Assembly (NCBI GenBank): GCA_024398405.1
Contig: JAKSJE010000001.1
Span: 31,461 to 95,460, forward strand
DNA length: 64,000 nucleotides
Direction: 5' to 3'
Origin: Bacteroidaceae bacterium
Lineage (GTDB): Bacteria > Bacteroidota > Bacteroidia > Bacteroidales > Bacteroidaceae
Shown: piece after piece, positions 6,798-16,120 of the stretch
Position numbering within the stretch: position 1 is the first letter of the stretch
How the letters are laid out: the number at the start of each line of letters is the position of its first letter
Notes under the pieces: generated by a model
What the model was told of the DNA's origin: nothing
Seen by the model: only the letters and a program-made list of their open reading frames with translations
The model's database searches: none
Program-made: the position numbers and the translations under genes

Positions 6798-9008
6798 TTA
6801 GTCAATAGAACTTCCCTTATCACCATGATTGTGATGTCTTCTGAGGAGGTGTTGGTCGAGGAATGATTCGATGCGGGTGAATAGGTGGCGGCGCGTGTTG
6901 CCGCCGTATATGCTGTGGTTGCGGTTGACGTAGAACTGGCTCTCGAACTGTATGCCGGCCTGGACGAGCGCTTCTGTGTATTCAGCCATGTTCTGGAAGT
7001 GGACGTTGTCGTCCGCATAGCCATGACAGAGGAGCAGGTCTCCGTGGAGTCTGCCGACTCTTGTGATGGAATTGTCATCGTAGCCTTTGGCATTGTCTTT
7101 CGGCAGTCCCATGTAGCGCTCGGTATAGACCGTGTCGTAGAAACGGTTTGACGTGACTGGCGCCACTGCCACTCCGCAGTTGAACACATGACGACCCTCA
7201 CTCATTGACATGAGTGTGTTCTCGCCACCGAAGCTCCACCCCCATATGGCTATCTGGCTCTTATCGACGTATGGTTGCCTGCCAAGCCAGATGGCAGCCT
7301 CTACCTGGTCTTTCGACTCGAGATCGCAAAGCCGTTCGTATGTGCACTTCTTCCATTCTGCTCCACGTCCTCCTGTGCCACGTCCGTCCACACAAACCAC
7401 GATGTAGCCTTTCTGACTTAGACGATGTTCCCAGATGAGTCCGTTGAAGAACCCATTGTTCCAACTGTTGTGTACTTCCTGGCTGCCAGGACCGCTGTAC
7501 TGATACATCAGGACTGGGTATTTCCTCGAAGGGTCGAAATCGTGCGGCTTGACCATCCATCCGTTAAGGGTGACATCCTCGCTCGTGATGAAGGTGAAGA
7601 GTTCGACTTGGCCGAATGTCTTGTCCGACGTGTAGGCTGTCTTGAGGCTTGAGTTGTCCTCCAGCACTCTGAGCTGTTTGCCTTTGTTTGTGTAAACAGA
7701 ATATACCGGAGGTGTGCTCAGGTCGGAGAAGGTGTTGACGAAGTACTGACATCCGTTGCTGAACGATGCTTGGTTGAAGCCCTTGTCCGGTGTGAGTACG
7801 GTCTTGCGTCCTTTCGTATCGACCTTGCAGACATACTGCTCGAGTGGATTGCCCTCGGTGCTCATGAAGTAGAACTCCCTGCCCTTCGCGTCACAGCCTC
7901 CATAGGCGGTCACCTCATAGTCACCCTTCGTCAGTTGTCTGATCAACTTACCGTCAAGCCCGTAGAGGTACAGGTGGTTATGTCCGTCCTTGTCGTTGAG
8001 GAGGACGAACTGGTCATGTGAGAAGTCGATGTCGCTATACAGGTCTGTGTCGAAATACTTATACGCATCTTCCGTCAGGATGCAATCGGAGGTTCCGGTA
8101 GTGGGATTCGCCAGATAGATGCGGAAGTGGTTCTGGAGACGGTTGAGGGTGAGGACCGCCAGTTTGTCGGCATGGTCAGTGAACTGTATGCGTGGGATGT
8201 AACCGTCCTCGTCGAGTGGCACTGCCATGGTAGTGGTCTTGCCGGTCTCTGTGTCGAAGGATAGGACTGAGACCTTCGAGTTGTCCTCGCCTGCCTTTGG
8301 GTATTTGTAGTCGTAGGAGCCAGTGTAGAGCGTGTGCTCCTTCATCTCCGGGTACAAGCCTTTGTACCAAGGGAATGAGAACGTCCTGACCTTGCTCTCG
8401 TCGAACCTTATCCAGGCGATATGACGACCATCGGCACTGAAGTCGAAAGCACAGTCGAAACTGAATTCCTCCTCATAGACCCAGTCCGGTTTGCCGTTGA
8501 TGACATAGTTGAACTTGCCGTCCTTAGTGACTTGTGTCTCCTTGCCGGATGCGATGTCCTTGACGTACAAGTTGTTGTCGATGACGTAGCCCACCTTCCG
8601 GCTGTCGGGCGAGAAACGAGGGCATTCCTGCCGCCCAGTCTCAGAGAGTGCCGTGGAAGTACCATCCGACACCTTATATAATATATATAGCGCAGTACCC
8701 GAATGGCGGTAGATGGATCGGAAGTCCTGACACAGCAGGATATACTTGCCGTCAGGTGAGATGGTATATCTGTCGAACTGCCTTCCCGGGTCCACTACGG
8801 TGCCGAGGTGCTCGCCTGTCTGGTAGGAATAGCGCTCAATCTTTCCATTCTCTATCCTTGCGAAACTCACACCGTCACTCATAGGGTTGAGACCGCTGAC
8901 TCCACGCACGCTGTACTTGTGACTCATCACGTCGTCCAGAGATACTGACTGTGCGAATGCGCTGACTGACACGAACAATGTCAGCAGGCTGATGACTGTC
9001 TTTTTCAT
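6798..9008 (-). CDS. Dipeptidyl peptidase IV (S9B serine peptidase)
   Basis: Removes N-terminal dipeptides, usually X-Pro or X-Ala, in the periplasm or at the cell surface. From the ATG at 9008 the protein has 736 residues, a signal peptide ending in SAFAQ and an N-terminal beta-propeller with the substrate-anchoring double-glutamate region (YEEEFSFD). The alpha/beta-hydrolase domain carries the triad Ser592 (GWSFGG), Asp666 (GYADDNVHF) and His698 (NRNHSIYGG). An in-frame TTG at 9020 overlaps the trpS stop; the ATG 8 nt after that stop is preferred. The gene probably shares a transcript with trpS. A degraded duplicate of its 3' end lies at 3597-3775. Confidence 0.93.
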   Translation of the reverse strand: MKKTVISLLTLFVSVSAFAQSVSLDDVMSHKYSVRGVSGLNPMSDGVSFARIENGKIERYSYQTGEHLGTVVDPGRQFDRYTISPDGKYILLCQDFRSIYRHSGTALYILYKVSDGTSTALSETGRQECPRFSPDSRKVGYVIDNNLYVKDIASGKETQVTKDGKFNYVINGKPDWVYEEEFSFDCAFDFSADGRHIAWIRFDESKVRTFSFPWYKGLYPEMKEHTLYTGSYDYKYPKAGEDNSKVSVLSFDTETGKTTTMAVPLDEDGYIPRIQFTDHADKLAVLTLNRLQNHFRIYLANPTTGTSDCILTEDAYKYFDTDLYSDIDFSHDQFVLLNDKDGHNHLYLYGLDGKLIRQLTKGDYEVTAYGGCDAKGREFYFMSTEGNPLEQYVCKVDTKGRKTVLTPDKGFNQASFSNGCQYFVNTFSDLSTPPVYSVYTNKGKQLRVLEDNSSLKTAYTSDKTFGQVELFTFITSEDVTLNGWMVKPHDFDPSRKYPVLMYQYSGPGSQEVHNSWNNGFFNGLIWEHRLSQKGYIVVCVDGRGTGGRGAEWKKCTYERLCDLESKDQVEAAIWLGRQPYVDKSQIAIWGWSFGGENTLMSMSEGRHVFNCGVAVAPVTSNRFYDTVYTERYMGLPKDNAKGYDDNSITRVGRLHGDLLLCHGYADDNVHFQNMAEYTEALVQAGIQFESQFYVNRNHSIYGGNTRRHLFTRIESFLDQHLLRRHHNHGDKGSSID

Positions 9009-9016
9009 ACGCTGAT

Positions 9017-10006
9017 TCAATAAGTTCGGAAACCGATAATCCGGCGTACTTCCTGGAGAGTACGCAGTGAACTCTCTCGTGCTTTCTCCGCACCGAGGCG
9101 CGCGATGCGGTCAAGTTTCTCCGTATCAGAGGATATTTCCTTGATGCGTTCGCGGATAGGTGCTATTGTGGCACAGATGTCGGCGGCGAGTTGTTTCTTC
9201 ATGTCGCCATAGCGTAGTGTACAGTCGTTCCACTTCTCGTCGAAATACTTGTAGGTGTCTTCGGTCGATGCTATCTGCATCAGGGTGAAGAGGTTCTGGA
9301 TGACTTCGGGTTTCTCGCTGTTAGGAGACTGTGGCCCTTCGTCGGTCACGGCGCGCATGACCTTCTTAGTGATGGCTTTGTCTTCCTCGTAGAGATAGAT
9401 GCAGTTGCCGTCGCTCTTGCCCATCTTGCCTGTCCCGTCGAGACCAGGCACCTTTACGGCGGTCGCGCTGAGCGAGAAGTTCTGCGGCTCCGGGAAGAAG
9501 TCAACACCGTAGATGTTGTTGAACCTCCGCGCGCACTTTCGGGCCATTTCCATGTTCTGTTCCTGATCCTTGCCGACAGGCACCTTGAGGGCGCGATGCT
9601 GAAGTATGTCTGCTGCCATCAGGGTGGGGTAGGTCAGGAGTCCGGCATTCACGTTGTCAGGCTGCTTGCGAGCCTTCTCCTTGAAGGTCGTCACGCGCTC
9701 CAGCTCTCCGAGGTAGCAGTTCATGTTGAGGTAGAGATACAGTTCCAGTGTCTCAGGTACATCGCTCTGGATATAGATAGTCGCTTTGTCAGGGTCGATG
9801 CCGCAGGCTAAGTACTCAGCGAGTATGGTACGGGCGCTCTTCTGTATGTCCTCTGGCTTGGGATGGGTGGTCAGGGAATGCCAGTCGGCTATAAAGAAAT
9901 AACAGTTATACTCATCTTGCATCTTCACAAAACTCCTTGCTGCCCCGAAATAGTTACCGAGATGAAGGTTGCCCGTAGGGCGCATTCCACTTAATACAGT
10001 TTCCAT
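9017..10006 (-). CDS. trpS: Tryptophanyl-tRNA synthetase
   Basis: Charges tRNA-Trp with tryptophan. This is a class I synthetase of normal length (329 residues) with the HIGH-type motif HLGN at 15-18 (in GNLHLGNYFGA) and the KMSKS-type loop KMGKS at 194-198. Bacterial TrpRS hallmarks such as GELERVTTFKEK and PVGKDQEQNMEMAR are present. It is followed within 8 nt by the DPP-IV gene. Upstream, element copy 3 separates it from the DAHP synthase gene, so either the repeat lies inside a longer transcript or trpS has its own promoter near 10007; no good TAnnTTTG box is seen there. Confidence 0.97.
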   Translation of the reverse strand: METVLSGMRPTGNLHLGNYFGAARSFVKMQDEYNCYFFIADWHSLTTHPKPEDIQKSARTILAEYLACGIDPDKATIYIQSDVPETLELYLYLNMNCYLGELERVTTFKEKARKQPDNVNAGLLTYPTLMAADILQHRALKVPVGKDQEQNMEMARKCARRFNNIYGVDFFPEPQNFSLSATAVKVPGLDGTGKMGKSDGNCIYLYEEDKAITKKVMRAVTDEGPQSPNSEKPEVIQNLFTLMQIASTEDTYKYFDEKWNDCTLRYGDMKKQLAADICATIAPIRERIKEISSDTEKLDRIARLGAEKARESSLRTLQEVRRIIGFRTY

Positions 10007-10025
10007 TGTTCTTGATTTGTTTTAT

Positions 10026-10225
10026 GGTGGGTGCGATTAATTCATTTCTTGCGATGTTGAGGCTTGTTCCGAACGGATTGCTGTGCGGAAGTAAGGATTG
10101 ATGTTGGCATCATGACTGACTGGAGGGTGGCAAGATGCCGCTGAACAAGTTCAAAAACGCTGAAAAGAACTACATCACCCATATTTAAGGAATTATTACT
10201 TATTCGGTGAATCTATGAATCCACC
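10026..10225 (+). repeat. 200-bp fold-back (MITE-like) element, copy 3
   Basis: Aligns along its whole length with copy 2. Its termini have diverged (GGTGGGTGCGATTAATTCA at the left, a degenerate inverted end at 10207-10225). The right end directly abuts the stop codon of the DAHP synthase gene (10226-10228), and TTAT flanks both sides. Confidence 0.85.
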
Positions 10226-11290
10226 TTATTTGTTTATGATTTCTATCTGCTGACGTACCGACTCCTGATGGATGTCCTCGAAAATGCGCTTGATGCAGTC
10301 GGTCCCGACTCCGAGCACTGTGCCTTGTGACTCCCTGTTCTCGATAATCTCAGAATACCGGCTGGTGTGGACGACCTTCATGCCTTGCTCCTTCTTGTAC
10401 TTGCCTATCTCCCTGCAGATGCTCATCCGCCTTGAGATTATGTCAATGAGTTGGTTGTCGAGTTCGTCAATCTGCTTGCGTAGCACTGAGATGTATTCAG
10501 TCTCTTGTGTTTCCGTCCTTATGATCAACTTGTCGAAGAGATGCCTGAGATCGTCTGGCGTTATCTGTTGCTTCGCATCACTCCATGCGCATTCTGGGCA
10601 GCAATGGCATTCCACCATCAGACCGTCCATGTTGATGTCAAGTGCCTGCTGTGCGAGTGACGGCACGAGATCCTTCCGGCCTCCCATATGGCTTGGGTCA
10701 CAGAGCATGGGGAGCTGAGGATGGCGTCTGCGGAGTTCGATGGGTATCTGCCACATAGGGTGGTAGCGGTATATCTTCTTGTCGTAGCTTGAGAAGCCTC
10801 GGTGGATGACGCCGAGCCTCTTGACACCGGCGCGGTTGAACCGTTCTATCGCTCCGACCCACAGTTCCAGGTCGGGATTGATTGGGTTCTTCACGAGGAC
10901 TGGTATGTCAACTCCACGCAGTGACTCCGCTATCTCCTGCACGGCGAACGGGTTGGTGCTTGTCCTTGCCCCGATCCAGAACACGTCGATTCCAGCCTTG
11001 AGGGCGGACTCGACATGCTGTGGTGTGGCGACCTCAGTGGCGACCAGCATTGCGGTCTCTTCCTTCACTCGCCGCAGCCATGGGAGCGCTTTCTCCCCGT
11101 TTCCTTCGAAGCAACCGGGTTTGGTGCGTGGCTTCCAGACCCCGGCGCGGAATATCCTGACTCCCTGAGCTGCCAGTTCCTTTGCGGTTTCCATGACCTG
11201 ACCTTCGGTCTCAGCACTGCATGGACCTGCTATCAGCAGAGGTTTACCTTCCTCGTGCGGCACCCCTAATGGATGTATGTCTAATTCCAT
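10226..11290 (-). CDS. Bifunctional DAHP synthase / chorismate mutase
   Basis: Fuses the first step of aromatic amino acid synthesis (PEP + erythrose 4-phosphate to DAHP) with the chorismate-to-prephenate step. Residues about 1-260 form the DAHP synthase barrel with LLIAGPCSAET, FRAGVWKPRTKPG, FWIGARTSTNPFAVQEI and CDPSHMGGR. Residues about 270-354 are an AroQ-type (helical) chorismate mutase beginning YISVLRKQIDELDNQLI and containing RRMSICREIGKYK. In this fusion class the mutase domain often gives prephenate or chorismate feedback control. It is the last gene of the recJ-recQ-TPR run (9 nt after the TPR gene), an unexpected partner for repair genes. Confidence 0.93.
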   Translation of the reverse strand: MELDIHPLGVPHEEGKPLLIAGPCSAETEGQVMETAKELAAQGVRIFRAGVWKPRTKPGCFEGNGEKALPWLRRVKEETAMLVATEVATPQHVESALKAGIDVFWIGARTSTNPFAVQEIAESLRGVDIPVLVKNPINPDLELWVGAIERFNRAGVKRLGVIHRGFSSYDKKIYRYHPMWQIPIELRRRHPQLPMLCDPSHMGGRKDLVPSLAQQALDINMDGLMVECHCCPECAWSDAKQQITPDDLRHLFDKLIIRTETQETEYISVLRKQIDELDNQLIDIISRRMSICREIGKYKKEQGMKVVHTSRYSEIIENRESQGTVLGVGTDCIKRIFEDIHQESVRQQIEIINK

Positions 11291-11299
11291 ATTCGTCGG

Positions 11300-12106
11300 T
11301 TATGCGAAAGGATTGTTGCCTTTCACGGCTTCCTCCCAGTTAGTGTAGTTCCCATTGATGCCGTTCATGGCCTGAGGTGCGTATTCCATTGCTTCCTTGG
11401 CCAGTTCCTCGGCCTCTTTCTTCCTGCCGAGTCTCATCATGAGTGCGCCGAGGCGCAGGTAGGCATCCGAGGAGAATGGGTTCAGGTCGATTGTCTTCCT
11501 GAAGTATTCCTCTGCCTCCTTGTCCTTTCCGAGCCCTTCTTCAATCTGTGCCTTGAGCAGTGTCGTCTCGTCGCTTTCCTCGTTGTGGCTCAGCACCACG
11601 TCGATGTCTTTCTCCGCCTCGCAGTCCTGCCCCATGGCGTGAAGTACGGTCGCACGGAAGAGATAGGCGTCGTAGTAGTCCTCTCTGGCGGTGATTGCCA
11701 TCGTGGATTGTGCTACCGCGTTGATGAGGTCGCCTTGGGCGAATGCCTTCCGGGCGAGGGTGTGGTGTGGCGTCGATAGGGTGCTGTCGATTCCGAGTGC
11801 CTCGTCGCAGAACTGCTCCGTCCTGTCATAGTCCTCCGTCTGGAAGCACAACTCAGCGAGAAGCATGAGGTTCTCGGTGTTCTCTGGTTCTGCCCCGCGT
11901 ATGAGCTCCAGTTCCTCTATCGCACCTTCGATGTCGTCTGTGCTTATCAATGCGTTCGCATAGAACTGATGGGTCTCGACATCGTCCTGAATGGCCAATG
12001 CGCGTTCGAAACACTCCATCGCATAGTCGAGACGTCCGAGTCGCATTGCCTGGATGCCGTCGTACTTGAACATGCTGAAATCGTCTTTTGTCTTAATGTA
12101 GTCCAC
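11300..12106 (-). CDS. Tetratricopeptide-repeat protein
   Basis: A 268-residue acidic protein without a signal peptide, made of about six to seven TPR helical pairs (for example AMRLGRLDYAMECFERALAI, then AEYFRKTIDLNPFSSDAYLR, then LGRKKEAEELAKEAMEYAP). TPR arrays are protein-interaction scaffolds and the partner is unknown. The gene sits between recQ (24 nt upstream) and the DAHP synthase fusion (9 nt downstream) and is surely co-transcribed, but neither neighbour suggests a specific role. Likely cytoplasmic. Confidence 0.8.
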   Translation of the reverse strand: MDYIKTKDDFSMFKYDGIQAMRLGRLDYAMECFERALAIQDDVETHQFYANALISTDDIEGAIEELELIRGAEPENTENLMLLAELCFQTEDYDRTEQFCDEALGIDSTLSTPHHTLARKAFAQGDLINAVAQSTMAITAREDYYDAYLFRATVLHAMGQDCEAEKDIDVVLSHNEESDETTLLKAQIEEGLGKDKEAEEYFRKTIDLNPFSSDAYLRLGALMMRLGRKKEAEELAKEAMEYAPQAMNGINGNYTNWEEAVKGNNPFA

Positions 12107-12130
12107 TGTGTATGATGTTTCTCTGGTTTG

Positions 12131-14032
12131 TTATTTTAGCTTAATCCTCGTTCCACTGATTATGACTTCCTCTTCGTCCGTCATGTACCTGATTGCCGCG
12201 TCGATGAGCCGGTTGCTTATCATAATCGATGACAGTTCCGTCAGCTGATGGAACTTCCTGTCCTCAAGCAATGCCATGATCTCCTCTCGTGCCGAATCCA
12301 CGTGGTCCTGACTTATGTGACGCTGTCCGATGCATACGTCACACTGTCCGCAGTCGTGCCGGCTGTCCTCGCCGAAATACTTCAGCAGCGCCTTGCTCCT
12401 GCAGCAAGTCGTGCCGGAGGCGTAATCCAGCATGTGCTTGATGCGCTCAGCGTATTCCTCTTTCCTTTTGTCATAGACATCGGGACTGAGCACGAGCCTG
12501 TCGGGGGCGGCTCTCGGTGTCGTGAACTCAATCGTAGGTGAACTGGAGAAGGGTATGTAGTCGATGATGTGTGAGTGACTGAGTGCCTTGAGTGTGTTGT
12601 ATATCATGTCAGGTGTCAGTCCGGTGATGTGGGACAGCAGCGTCTCCTCGATGCTCACATAGTCGGCGAACAAACCTGAATAGCTTCTCAGGAGGGCACG
12701 GATGACTTCGTCGGTGTCGTGCTCCTGATTACTGAGCCGGTACAGGTCTTCCTTGTTGACGAGGAACATGACCACTGACTTCTTGTCGTTCTCGCTCTTA
12801 TATCTTATGTAGCCGGCGTTGTTGAGCAACTGAAGGCTGCTTTCCGTCTGGACGGGATATTGGTGGAACAGAGTGCAGAATTTATCCATCGAGAAGTTGA
12901 AAGTCCTGCCAAGTCCTTCTCCCTCGCCTACCTGGAAGAAGTAGCAGATGTTCTCGTAGGTCTTCCTTATGTGGTCGGTGTCAGGGTATGTATCGGTGAC
13001 GCGGCGAGTGAGGATCTGTCTGTCGTGGGGGTTATACAGCAGAACGGCATAGGCCTTCTTCCCGTCTCTTCCGGCGCGACCGGCCTCCTGGAAATATGCT
13101 TCCACGGAGTCCGGCAGGTTGTAGTGGATGACCAGGCGCACGTCTGGCTTGTCGATGCCCATGCCGAAGGCGTTTGTGGCGACCATGACGCGGTTCCTGC
13201 CCTTGGTCCAGTTGGTTTGCCTGAGGCTTCTTTCCGCCTCGGTCAGTCCGGCATGGTAGCTGTCGGCGGTCAGTCCGCTGTCACGGAGGAAGCGGGCTAT
13301 CTCGCCAGTCAGTTTCCGGCTTCTGGTATAGACGATGGCACTGCCTTCCGTCACGCTGCTCAGGATGTGGAGCATCTCACCGGTCTTGTCCTCGGTGCGC
13401 CTGACTATGTAGGCGATGTTGGCTCTCTCGAAACTCATGGAGAACACGTTCCGTTTGCCGAAACTGAGCCGGTCCTGTATGTCATCCACTACCTTTGGCG
13501 TAGCGGTGGCGGTAAGGGCAAGCACGGGCACATGGTAGGGAATGAGCGACCTGAGGGCTGCGATCTTCATGTACGATGGGCGGAAGTCATAGCCCCACTG
13601 TGAGATGCAGTGGGCTTCGTCGATGGTGATGAGGCAGATACGCGGTATCTGCACCAGCCTGAGCCTGAACTGCTCCGACTCCAAGCGCTCAGGTGACACA
13701 TAAAGGAACTTGTAATTGCCGTAGGTGCAGTTGTCGAGCACTCTGAGTATGTCATCATGGAACATCCCGGAGTATATGGCCTCGGCCTTGATGCCTAACG
13801 ACCTGAGCCGTGCCACCTGGTCCTTCATCAGCGAGATGAGCGGTGTTACCACGAGGCACATGCCGTCCATGGCGAGTGCCGGAACCTGGAAGCAGACCGA
13901 CTTGCCGCCGCCGGTAGGCATGAGACCCAACGTGTCATGACCTGCTCCGATGCTCTCTATGATTTTCTCCTGGATTCCCCTGAAAGCATCGAAACCCCAG
14001 TATTGTCTCAGTATGTCAAGATACCTCGCCAT
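12131..14032 (-). CDS. recQ: ATP-dependent DNA helicase RecQ
   Basis: 3'-to-5' superfamily 2 helicase used in recombinational repair. Motifs in order: Walker A PTGGGKS (39-45), DEAH box (138-141) in TIDEAHCISQWG, motif IV-V region TRSRKLTGEIARFL, and the arginine-finger motif QEAGRAGRDG. A zinc-binding segment (CCRSKALLKYFGE, CGQCDVC) and winged-helix follow. At 633 residues there is room for little or no HRDC domain, and the C-terminus ends in a short helical segment. The start overlaps the 3' end of recJ by 17 nt, so the two are translationally coupled and probably act on the same ends. Confidence 0.96.
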   Translation of the reverse strand: MARYLDILRQYWGFDAFRGIQEKIIESIGAGHDTLGLMPTGGGKSVCFQVPALAMDGMCLVVTPLISLMKDQVARLRSLGIKAEAIYSGMFHDDILRVLDNCTYGNYKFLYVSPERLESEQFRLRLVQIPRICLITIDEAHCISQWGYDFRPSYMKIAALRSLIPYHVPVLALTATATPKVVDDIQDRLSFGKRNVFSMSFERANIAYIVRRTEDKTGEMLHILSSVTEGSAIVYTRSRKLTGEIARFLRDSGLTADSYHAGLTEAERSLRQTNWTKGRNRVMVATNAFGMGIDKPDVRLVIHYNLPDSVEAYFQEAGRAGRDGKKAYAVLLYNPHDRQILTRRVTDTYPDTDHIRKTYENICYFFQVGEGEGLGRTFNFSMDKFCTLFHQYPVQTESSLQLLNNAGYIRYKSENDKKSVVMFLVNKEDLYRLSNQEHDTDEVIRALLRSYSGLFADYVSIEETLLSHITGLTPDMIYNTLKALSHSHIIDYIPFSSSPTIEFTTPRAAPDRLVLSPDVYDKRKEEYAERIKHMLDYASGTTCCRSKALLKYFGEDSRHDCGQCDVCIGQRHISQDHVDSAREEIMALLEDRKFHQLTELSSIMISNRLIDAAIRYMTDEEEVIISGTRIKLK

Positions 14033-15746
14033 CTGTTGCCCTGATGTCCTCTATCTGGAGTTGTATCTCGCCTTTCTTGTGGGTGTTGTCCTCGATGAAA
14101 TAAGCGATGTCGAACGAATGACGGGTTTTGATGAGGTTGACCTCGGAACTCTGGCCGAAGGCGATGCCGTTGATGATTCGCTTGCACGAGTTGTCGATGA
14201 GCTCCATCTTGATGTGCTCACGCCCCTTGCCGACTACCTTGCTCGTCCCGTAGTCATATACGTTGTAGGAGCAGAACACCGGCTTCTCGTTCCCCGGTCC
14301 GAACGGACGCATGTGCTTCAGGTCGTGGTTGATGCGGCTGGTGACTTCGGTGAACGGAATCACGGCGTCAATGTCGAGGGTGGGGATGTCGTGACCTGAG
14401 GCGATATGCTCTTTGGTGTATTCGTTGATTCTCCTGCGGAATTCCTCGAGATGCTCCTCCTTGAGCGACAGTCCTGCCGCATAGGTGTGGCCGCCGAAGT
14501 TGTCGAGGATGTCGCGGCAGCTCTCGATGGCTTTGTAGATGTCGAAGCCGTTTATGCTCCTTGCTGAGCCCGTGAGCAGTCCTCCGGACTCTGTCAGCAC
14601 GACAGACGGACGGAAGTACAGTTCCGAGAGTCGTGACGCCACGATGCCGATGACTCCTTTGTGCCACTCTTTGTTGCAGATGACCAGGGCGTCGGCCTCC
14701 TTGTACTCAGGTGTGCTCTCCACGAGGCTGTTCGCTTCCTCAGTCATCTTCTTGTCGAGTTCCTTGCGCTCTTCGTTGTATTGGTTGATCTGTTCAGCCT
14801 TCTCCAGAGCCGACTCGTAGTTATGCTCTATGAGCAGTTCCACTGAGGCTCTGCCGTTCTGCATCCTTCCCGAGGCATTGATGCGCGGACCTATCTTGAA
14901 GATGATGTCGTTCATCGTGAGTTCCTTGTCCTGCAGTCCGCAGATGGTGGTGATGGCTTTCAGCCCTACGCTCGGATTGTTGTTCAGTTGTCTCAGTCCG
15001 TGGAAGGCGAGGATGCGGTTCTCGCCCATGATCGGAACGATGTCAGACGCTATGCTGACCGCCACGACGTCTAAGAGCGGAATCAATTGGCTGAACGGAA
15101 TGTCGTTGCTGATGGCGAATGCCTGCATGAACTTGAACCCCACTCCGCACCCCGACAGATCCTTGTACGGGTATGTGGCGTCCTTGCGCTTCGCGTTGAG
15201 GATGGCGACGGCGGGCGGCAGCACCTCGTCAGGCACGTGGTGGTCGCAGATGATGAAGTCTATGCCGATGCTCTTGGCGTAGGATATCTCGTCCACTGCC
15301 TTGATACCGCAGTCCAGCACTATGATGAGTGACACGCCTTTCTCCTTGGCGAGGTCGATGCCGCGTCTCGATACGCCGTAGCCCTCGTCATAGCGGTCGG
15401 GGATGTAGAAGTCGAGATTGGAGTAGAACTTCTGCAGAAAACGGTACAGCAGGGACACGGCGGTGCATCCGTCCACGTCGTAGTCGCCGTAGATGAGTAT
15501 CTTCTCCTTGCTGCCCATCGCCTCGTTGAGCCTATCGACGGCAGTGCGCATGTCCTTCATGAGGAATGGGTCGTGAAGGTCATGCAACTGTGGCCTGAAG
15601 AACTTGGAGACGTCTTCAGGTGTCTTTATACCTCGTCGCACGAGGAGTTGGCTGGTGACGGAGTTGACGTGGTGCTCGTTAACGAGACGGTCAGCCGCTT
15701 CCTGCTCTTCCTGTGTCAGAGGAACGTAATTCCATTTGTAGTTCAT
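14016..15746 (-). CDS. recJ: Single-strand-specific 5'-3' exonuclease RecJ
   Basis: Degrades 5'-ended single-stranded DNA during recombination and mismatch repair, often after unwinding by RecQ, which is the next gene. It has 576 residues with the DHH phosphoesterase core (DYDVDGCTAVSLLYRF; CDHHVP), the GPRINASGRM motif, the DHHA1 glycine motif GGHTYAAGLSL, and the C-terminal OB-like domain. First gene of the recJ-recQ-TPR-DAHPS run; no TAnnTTTG box is obvious in the upstream spacer. Confidence 0.96.
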   Translation of the reverse strand: MNYKWNYVPLTQEEQEAADRLVNEHHVNSVTSQLLVRRGIKTPEDVSKFFRPQLHDLHDPFLMKDMRTAVDRLNEAMGSKEKILIYGDYDVDGCTAVSLLYRFLQKFYSNLDFYIPDRYDEGYGVSRRGIDLAKEKGVSLIIVLDCGIKAVDEISYAKSIGIDFIICDHHVPDEVLPPAVAILNAKRKDATYPYKDLSGCGVGFKFMQAFAISNDIPFSQLIPLLDVVAVSIASDIVPIMGENRILAFHGLRQLNNNPSVGLKAITTICGLQDKELTMNDIIFKIGPRINASGRMQNGRASVELLIEHNYESALEKAEQINQYNEERKELDKKMTEEANSLVESTPEYKEADALVICNKEWHKGVIGIVASRLSELYFRPSVVLTESGGLLTGSARSINGFDIYKAIESCRDILDNFGGHTYAAGLSLKEEHLEEFRRRINEYTKEHIASGHDIPTLDIDAVIPFTEVTSRINHDLKHMRPFGPGNEKPVFCSYNVYDYGTSKVVGKGREHIKMELIDNSCKRIINGIAFGQSSEVNLIKTRHSFDIAYFIEDNTHKKGEIQLQIEDIRATDGEVS

Positions 15747-16120
15747 TATATGTTGTCATTTTATTATATGCTATCTTGATGACTGCGTCATTCCTGGACG
15801 GCTATATGGCTGTTATCGCTGATAAGCCTTCTCTCAGCCATCGGTATCGTCGCTTCCCGGTCACGGCCGACCCAAGACAGTGAGCCGTCGGTGAGCAAGC
15901 TCACCAACCATCGAGACATGAGGGTGGAGGGCATGGCCGATGGAGTTCCGGTGTGCTCTCAGAGCGACTTCGAATCTTCGCAACCCCCTAATCCTTCATC
16001 ATCATAACGCCAATGTCGGACCACAAATTATTAAAGATGTGTATATCCAGTGTAAAGTTACAAAAAAAGCATGGATTTCTCCATGCCTTTGTTGACAATG
16101 ATGTATAAAAAACCTTAAAC
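15747..16120. other. 374-bp spacer
   Basis: No gene seen. It contains a perfect GGTGAGC-AA-GCTCACC palindrome at 15890-15905 without a T-run, and the terminator of the neighbouring lipoprotein gene at its right end. Confidence 0.6.
16062..16086 (-). terminator. Intrinsic terminator of the head-domain lipoprotein operon
   Basis: GCATGGA (16069-16075), loop TTTC, TCCATGC (16080-16086). On the minus strand the stem is followed by seven Ts. It lies about 35 bp past the stop of the gene at 16121-16954. Confidence 0.85.

Noticed and set aside
6798-6832. DPP-IV C-terminus created by insertion of a repeat
   Set aside because: The same C-terminal residues are encoded in the decayed copy at 3692-3726, with a synonymous change, so the segment is original coding sequence that was duplicated with the gene.
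15890-15905. Perfect palindrome as terminator of upstream genes
   Set aside because: There is no T-run on either strand and the neighbouring gene already has a good terminator at 16062-16086.
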